11,259 nucleotides of DNA from Prevotella sp. UBA1705. GTDB lineage: Bacteria; Bacteroidota; Bacteroidia; Bacteroidales; Bacteroidaceae. The notes under the pieces were generated by a model that saw only the letters and a program-made list of their open reading frames with translations, ran no database searches and was not told the origin of the DNA. Positions within the stretch are counted from its first letter, which is position 1, and every line of letters starts with the position of its first letter. Location of the stretch: NCBI GenBank assembly GCA_002317385.1, contig DCJH01000035.1, positions 49,656-60,914 on the forward strand, read 5' to 3'. Below are positions 6,342 through 11,259 of the stretch, in pieces. Made by a program: the position numbers and the translations under genes.

Positions 6342-6370
6342 TCATGCGCTGTTGGCGCTGCATGAGCAGC
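6342..6370. other. Two overlapping small hairpins
   Basis: TCATGC (6342-6347) pairs with GCATGA (6360-6365). Alternatively GCTGC (6357-6361) pairs with GCAGC (6366-6370) around an ATGA loop. The two folds exclude each other. They lie about 300 bases before gltB and upstream of its predicted promoter, so a leader role is unlikely unless a second start site exists. Confidence 0.3.
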
Positions 6371-6553
6371 CTCGCGGCACTGACTTGAGGTTTTGACGTG
6401 CCCACCTCTTATATATATGGTTGCTCCGAGAAGCATGCCGCCTTATAGACATGAATATCTTTTGAAGCTAAGAATCGCCTACAACTTTCGTTTTGTAAGT
6501 ATTTTGTGCAATATAGATTACGAATTGATACATATCAAGGCGAATAATAAACA

Positions 6554-6578
6554 AATGCTAAACAATGCTAAAATTTAG
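6554..6578. promoter_or_regulatory. Phased direct repeats and small palindrome upstream of gltB
   Basis: AATGCTAAA occurs at 6554-6562 and again at 6564-6572, exactly ten bases apart, so on the same helix face. The second copy runs into CTAAA-A-TTTAG (6568-6578), an 11-base near-palindrome. The block ends about 43 bases before the gltB -7 box, a fitting position for a regulator of nitrogen assimilation. This is inferred from position only. Confidence 0.4.
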
Positions 6579-6605
6579 TGCAATGAATACCGCTTTAACT
6601 TTCAA

Positions 6606-6629
6606 TTTGGATATAAAATACTAATTTTG
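6606..6629 (+). promoter_or_regulatory. Predicted promoter of gltB
   Basis: TAATTTTG at 6622-6629 is an exact TAnnTTTG -7 box in an AT-rich stretch, ending 40 bases before the gltB start. A TTTG occurs at 6606-6609, but its 12-base spacer is shorter than usual, and no good TTTG sits at 19-20 bases. The -7 call is stronger than the -33 call. Transcription would start around 6635, leaving a leader of about 35 bases. Confidence 0.5.
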
Positions 6630-6669
6630 CAAACATATTGCCAAATAAAAGAGGTTTTATAATTACAAA

Positions 6670-9600
6670 ATGCGAACTGATATGACAAAAGGATTGTACA
6701 ACAGCCAGTATGAACATGACGCTTGCGGCGTGGGCATGGTGGTCAACATTCATGGTAACAAAAGTCATCAATTGGTAGACAGTGCGCTGCGGACGTTGGA
6801 GAATCTGCGCCACCGCGGCGCTGAAGGAGCCGACGGCAAGACCGGCGATGGTGCGGGCATCCTGCTCCAGATACCCCACGAGTTTATCCTGTTGCAGGGC
6901 ATTCCTGTGCCCGAGCGCGGCAAATATGGCACGGGTCTGGTGTTTCTGCCCAAGGAAGAGCAGGCGCAGCAGACCATCCTCTCGATCATGATTGAGGAGA
7001 TTGAGCGCGTGGGCCTGTCGCTCATGCACCTGCGCAACGTGCCCACCAACCCTGACTGTCTGGGTGGTGCGGCCCTCGATGCAGAGCCAGACATTAAGCA
7101 AGTGTTCGTCACGGGCGTGGCCGACGACAAGGTGCCCACCTTTGAGCGCACCCTCTATGCCGTGCGCAAGAAGATAGAGAACCGCGTGGCGCATCTGGCG
7201 TCTACACTCCATGTGGCCGATTTCTATATCTGTTCGCTTTCCAGTCAGACCATCGTCTATAAGGGAATGCTGTCGAGCCTGCAGCTCCGCCAGTATTTCC
7301 CCGACCTGACCAACAACTATTTCACCAGTGGCATTGCACTGGTGCACAGTCGCTTTTCCACCAACACCTTTCCCACATGGAGCCTTGCTCAGCCCTTCCG
7401 CCTGCTGGCCCACAATGGCGAAATCAACACCATCCGGGGCAATCGCGGGTGGATGCAGGCCCGCGAGTCGGTGCTTTCGTCGGAGGCCTTGGGCGATGTG
7501 AGCGCCATTTCGCCCATCGTTCAGCCTGGCATGAGCGACTCCGCCAGCCTGGATAATGTATTCGAATTCTTCGTGATGAGCGGCCTCTCGCTGCCCCATG
7601 CCATGGCCGTGATGGTGCCAGAGAGCTTCAACGATAAGAACCCCATTAGCGAAGACCTCAAGGCTTTCTATGAGTACCACTCCATATTGATGGAGCCTTG
7701 GGACGGCCCTGCGGCGCTGTTGTTCAGCGACGGACGCTATGCCGGTGGCATGCTCGACCGCAACGGCCTGCGCCCCGCGCGCTACACCATCACCAAAAAC
7801 GATATGATGGTGGTGGCTTCCGAGGTGGGTGTCATCGATTTCGACCCCTCAGAGGTGGCCGAGAAGGGCCGTCTGCAGCCCGGAAAGATAATGCTCATCG
7901 ATACCCAGGAGGGCAAAATCTACTACGATGGCGAGATCAAGGAGCGGCTGGCCTATGCTCATCCCTACCGCCAGTGGCTCAATACCAACTGCATCCAGCT
8001 GGAGAAGATACACAGCGGACGTAAGGTAGACAATGCCATTGCCGACCTGAAGGCCAAGGAAACCGAGTTTGGATTTGGCCAGGAGGATATCGAGGCTACC
8101 CTCGTGCCGATGGCCACGAAGGGTCAGGAGCCCACGGCGTCGATGGGAAACGATACGCCGCTGGCCGTGCTCTCCGACAAACCGCAGATATTCTTCAACT
8201 ATTTCCGTCAGCAGTTTGCACAGGTCACCAACCCGTCGATAGACTCCATCCGCGAGAAACTCGTCATGAGCCTCACCGAATATATAGGTCGGGTGGGGTC
8301 GGGCATACTGAATCCCGACGAGAGCAACTGCAAGATGGTACGCCTGCCACACCCCATTCTCACCAACACGCAGCTCGATATTCTGTGCAACATCCGCTAC
8401 AAGGGCTTCAATACCATTAAGCTTCCCATGACGTTCGAGAAGATGTCGGCCTCCGCCGGCAGCCAGCCCTCGGCCAAAGAGCAGGGTGAAAGGCTCGGCG
8501 AAGCCCTCGACCGACTCTGCCGTGACGCCGAGAAGAGCGTCGACGAAGGCTACAATTATATCATCCTCTCCGACCGCGAGGTAGACGATACACACGTGGC
8601 CATCCCGTCGTTGCTGGCCGTGAGCGCCGTGCATCACTACCTCATCAGCGTGGGAAAACGTGTGCAGACAGCGCTGATTGTGGAGAGTGGAGAGATTCGC
8701 GAGGTGATGCACGCAGCCCTGTTGCTGGGCTATGGCGCGTCGGCCCTGTGCCCCTACCTCACCTATGCGGTGCTCGACGACCTCGTGAAGCGGGGTAAGA
8801 TTCAGGAGAACTATGCCACCGCCGAGGCCAACTACATCGGCGCAGTGAAGAAAGGACTGTTTAAGATCATGGCCAAGATGGGCATCAGCACCATCCGTTC
8901 GTACCGCGGCGCACAGATTTTCGAGAGCATCGGTCTCTCCGAAAGTCTGTTGCGGGCCTACTTCGGCACCGAGGTGAGCACCATCGGAGGCATTGGTCTC
9001 GACAAGATTGCGCAGGATGCCATCGCCCTCCACAGCGAGGCCAAGCAGCTCGGAGCACAGAAAGACACGCCGCTGCCGTTCCCCGGCCTGTTCCATTGGC
9101 GTGCCAACGGCATCGAACATGCCTGGAATCCCGACACCATCGCTACGCTCCAGCTGGCCACTCGCAAGGCCGATTATGCGCTGTTCAAGCGTTATACCGC
9201 GCTCGTTGATAAGAAACAGAACCCCATTTTCATCCGCGACTTCTTCGAATTCAAGCACAATCCCATTGATATTGATAAGGTGGAGCCGGTGGAAAGCATC
9301 GTGAAGCGATTTGTAACCGGTGCCATGAGCTTTGGCGCTTTGTCCAAAGAGGCCCACGAAGCCCTGGCCCTGGCCATGAACAAACTGGGTGCACGCTCCA
9401 ACACTGGCGAGGGAGGCGAGGACAGTCAGCGCTTCCACTCCACGGTAGACGGTATCAGTCTCAACAGCAAAACCAAGCAGGTGGCCAGCGGTCGCTTCGG
9501 CGTGACCACCGAATATCTGGTTAACGCCGAGGAGATTCAGATTAAAGTGGCCCAAGGTGCCAAGCCCGGCGAGGGCGGACAACTGCCCGGTTTCAAGGTC

Positions 9601-11235
9601 GATGAGGTGATTGCACGCACCCGTCACTCCATTCCCGGCATCAGTCTCATATCTCCTCCGCCCCACCACGACATCTATTCCATCGAGGATCTCAAGCAGC
9701 TCATCTATGATTTGAAGTGTGTAAACCCCCGCGCGGCTATCTCGGTGAAGCTCGTTGCGGAGAGTGGCGTGGGCACAATCGCTGCTGGAGTGGTGAAGGC
9801 CAAGGCCGACCACATCGTCATTTCGGGCTCCGAGGGAGGCACGGGAGCCAGTCCTTCGTCGAGCATGAGGTTCGCAGGCATCTCGCCTGAGATAGGTTTG
9901 GCCGAGACACAACAGACTCTTGTGAAGAACGGCCTGCGCTCATTGGTGCGCCTGCAGGCCGACGGACAGCTCAAGACAGGCCGCGACGTCATCTCGATGG
10001 CACTGCTCGGCGCGGAGGAATTCGGTTTCGGCACTGCGCCGCTGATTACCCTCGGCTGTGTGATGATGCGCAAATGCAGTCAGAATACCTGCCCCATGGG
10101 GGTAGCCACACAGGACAAAACGCTTCGCGGTTACTTCCGCGGGAGCTATAAATATGTAGTCAATTTCTTCACGTTCATGGCCCAGGAGGTGCGCGAATAC
10201 TTAGCTTACATGGGCTTCACAAGCCTTGATCAGATCATCGGCCGCACCGATTTGATAGAGACAAAACCATCTGTTCTCGACTTCAAGAGGCTGTTGACGA
10301 AGGAGACAGGAGACGTTTCTTACTATTGTACGAAGTCTCAGGAGCACGAGCTTGCCGACGTTCTCGACCAGCGATTGATACAGAATGCCCAGGCCGTGAT
10401 ACACCACGAGGCCGAGGAAGTGAACCTCGACTTCGCCATCCACAATACCGACCGCGCCGTGGGCGCTATGCTCAGCGGATACATTGAGCAGCAGCGCAGC
10501 CTCGAAGCGGCCCGCAACGTGAGTGAGGGACAGCCCTTGCCACCCGACGGACTGGGCGACGCGATGATCAATGTGAAGTTCAAGGGCGCTGCCGGACAGA
10601 GCTTCGGAGCCTTCCTGGTCAAGGGTGTGGACTTCAAACTCGAGGGCGAAGCCAATGACTATTTTGCCAAAGGGCTGAGCGGCGGACGCGTCTCGATCCT
10701 GCCACCCATACGCAGCAACTTCGCCGCCGAGGAGAATATCATTGCCGGCAACACCGGACTCTATGGCGCGACAAGTGGCGAACTCTACATCAACGGTAAG
10801 GTGGGCGAGCGCTTCGGCGTGAGAAACTCGGGTGCAATAGCCGTTATCGAGGGTGCCGGAGACCACTGTTGCGAGTATATGACGGGCGGACGCGTGGTCG
10901 TTCTGGGTGAGACCGGCCGCAACTTCGCTGCCGGAATGAGCGGCGGTGTGGCCTATGTGTGGGACAAAAACCACAACTTCGACTATTTCTGCAATATGGA
11001 TATGGTGGAGATCAACCTCGTGGAGGAGAGCAGTTACCGTAAGGAACTGCATGAACTCATACGCCAACACTATCGCTACACGGGCAGTAAGCTGGCCCGA
11101 ACGATGCTCGACGACTGGAACCGCTACGTGGAAGACTTCATCCAGGTGGTGCCTATCGAATACAAGCGCGTGCTCCAGGAGGAGCAGGTGAGGAAGCTCC
11201 AGCAGAAGATTACCGACATCCAGAGAGACTATTAA
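6670..11235 (+). CDS. gltB: Glutamate synthase (GOGAT) large (alpha) subunit
   Basis: Complete 1521-aa protein, near the usual 1480-1520 for bacterial GltB. It converts glutamine plus 2-oxoglutarate into two glutamates in the cytoplasm. Domains in order: class-II glutaminase with catalytic Cys19 (HDACGVG), exposed after removal of an 18-residue propeptide, plus HSRFSTNTFPTW (226-237) and HNGEIN (248-253); a central domain of about 480-800; the FMN/2-oxoglutarate domain from about 840 to 1210, including TGAMSFGALS (883-892) and GGTGASP (1056-1062); a 3Fe-4S cluster site at Cys1130, Cys1136 and Cys1141; and a C-terminal GXGXG beta-helix of about 1255-1450. I chose ATG 6670; ATG 6682 also keeps Cys19 and is possible. 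A GAGG lies 15 bases upstream. The partner gltD (NADPH-oxidising subunit) is expected directly downstream, outside the window. No frameshift or missing key residue is seen. Confidence 0.98.
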   Translation: MRTDMTKGLYNSQYEHDACGVGMVVNIHGNKSHQLVDSALRTLENLRHRGAEGADGKTGDGAGILLQIPHEFILLQGIPVPERGKYGTGLVFLPKEEQAQQTILSIMIEEIERVGLSLMHLRNVPTNPDCLGGAALDAEPDIKQVFVTGVADDKVPTFERTLYAVRKKIENRVAHLASTLHVADFYICSLSSQTIVYKGMLSSLQLRQYFPDLTNNYFTSGIALVHSRFSTNTFPTWSLAQPFRLLAHNGEINTIRGNRGWMQARESVLSSEALGDVSAISPIVQPGMSDSASLDNVFEFFVMSGLSLPHAMAVMVPESFNDKNPISEDLKAFYEYHSILMEPWDGPAALLFSDGRYAGGMLDRNGLRPARYTITKNDMMVVASEVGVIDFDPSEVAEKGRLQPGKIMLIDTQEGKIYYDGEIKERLAYAHPYRQWLNTNCIQLEKIHSGRKVDNAIADLKAKETEFGFGQEDIEATLVPMATKGQEPTASMGNDTPLAVLSDKPQIFFNYFRQQFAQVTNPSIDSIREKLVMSLTEYIGRVGSGILNPDESNCKMVRLPHPILTNTQLDILCNIRYKGFNTIKLPMTFEKMSASAGSQPSAKEQGERLGEALDRLCRDAEKSVDEGYNYIILSDREVDDTHVAIPSLLAVSAVHHYLISVGKRVQTALIVESGEIREVMHAALLLGYGASALCPYLTYAVLDDLVKRGKIQENYATAEANYIGAVKKGLFKIMAKMGISTIRSYRGAQIFESIGLSESLLRAYFGTEVSTIGGIGLDKIAQDAIALHSEAKQLGAQKDTPLPFPGLFHWRANGIEHAWNPDTIATLQLATRKADYALFKRYTALVDKKQNPIFIRDFFEFKHNPIDIDKVEPVESIVKRFVTGAMSFGALSKEAHEALALAMNKLGARSNTGEGGEDSQRFHSTVDGISLNSKTKQVASGRFGVTTEYLVNAEEIQIKVAQGAKPGEGGQLPGFKVDEVIARTRHSIPGISLISPPPHHDIYSIEDLKQLIYDLKCVNPRAAISVKLVAESGVGTIAAGVVKAKADHIVISGSEGGTGASPSSSMRFAGISPEIGLAETQQTLVKNGLRSLVRLQADGQLKTGRDVISMALLGAEEFGFGTAPLITLGCVMMRKCSQNTCPMGVATQDKTLRGYFRGSYKYVVNFFTFMAQEVREYLAYMGFTSLDQIIGRTDLIETKPSVLDFKRLLTKETGDVSYYCTKSQEHELADVLDQRLIQNAQAVIHHEAEEVNLDFAIHNTDRAVGAMLSGYIEQQRSLEAARNVSEGQPLPPDGLGDAMINVKFKGAAGQSFGAFLVKGVDFKLEGEANDYFAKGLSGGRVSILPPIRSNFAAEENIIAGNTGLYGATSGELYINGKVGERFGVRNSGAIAVIEGAGDHCCEYMTGGRVVVLGETGRNFAAGMSGGVAYVWDKNHNFDYFCNMDMVEINLVEESSYRKELHELIRQHYRYTGSKLARTMLDDWNRYVEDFIQVVPIEYKRVLQEEQVRKLQQKITDIQRDY

Positions 11236-11238
11236 GGT

Positions 11239-11259
11239 CTTTGAACTTTGAGGTTTGAA
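11239..11259 (+). repeat. Three heptamers after gltB, running to the window end
   Basis: CTTTGAA, CTTTGAG and GTTTGAA follow one another without a gap, starting four bases after the gltB stop. The run may continue beyond the window toward the expected gltD. Confidence 0.6.

Larger units (their letters stand above)
5788..6669. other. Divergent intergenic region without a gene
   Basis: About 880 bases separate the envelope operon from gltB. I find no convincing protein gene: the two short plus-strand frames of 61 codons (6137-6322 and 6393-6578) start with TTG, have no family features and no ribosome site. I see no tRNA or rRNA. The sequence becomes clearly AT-richer after about 6480. It holds the two promoters and the palindromes and repeats listed separately. 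A small RNA is possible but unproven. Confidence 0.7.

Noticed and set aside
6137..6578. Two 61-codon plus-strand frames in the intergenic region
   Set aside because: Both need TTG starts, lack ribosome sites and show no protein-like features.
7849..9912. Minus-strand open frame of 687 codons opposite gltB
   Set aside because: It lies wholly within the intact GltB reading frame and its translation is compositionally biased without recognisable motifs.

Overview
The window looks like chromosomal DNA from the Bacteroidetes, most likely Prevotella or a close relative. This is inferred from protein character, from Bacteroidetes-type promoter boxes (TAnnTTTG at the -7 position) ahead of both transcription units, from weak or absent Shine-Dalgarno sites, and from short heptameric repeats in the gene spacers. 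No species can be named from the sequence alone.

Layout: positions 1-5787 hold five genes on the minus strand, closely packed and probably one operon. In order of transcription they encode an inner-membrane phosphoethanolamine transferase (642 aa), two acyltransferase-3 family membrane proteins (398 and 345 aa, overlapping by ATGA), a UbiA-superfamily enzyme resembling decaprenyl-phosphate phosphoribosyltransferase (308 aa), and a HAD-IB phosphatase cut by the left window edge. A divergent gene-free region of about 0.88 kb (5788-6669) carries a promoter at each end, a perfect 16-bp palindrome and several inverted and direct repeats. Positions 6670-11235 on the plus strand encode the complete large subunit of glutamate synthase (GltB). 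The window ends 24 bases later, where gltD would be expected.

How the genes may work together: the minus-strand set looks like an envelope-decoration cluster. The prenyltransferase-like enzyme and the HAD phosphatase are a plausible pair for making a polyprenyl-phosphate pentose donor (phosphoribosyl transfer, then 5'-dephosphorylation). The two acyltransferases and the phosphoethanolamine transferase would modify lipid A, glycan or another lipid-linked sugar. The real substrates cannot be read from the sequence. GltB is ordinary nitrogen-assimilation metabolism and is functionally unrelated.

The most unusual signal is a 32-bp palindromic element present three times (156-187, 3395-3426, 3473-3504). 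Every copy sits inside a protein-coding gene and adds a Pro/Gly/Ser/Arg-rich stretch without breaking the frame. It contains no stop codon in any of six frames, and the three copies are read in three different ways. It behaves like a coding-tolerant selfish palindrome, comparable in style to the Rickettsia palindromic elements.
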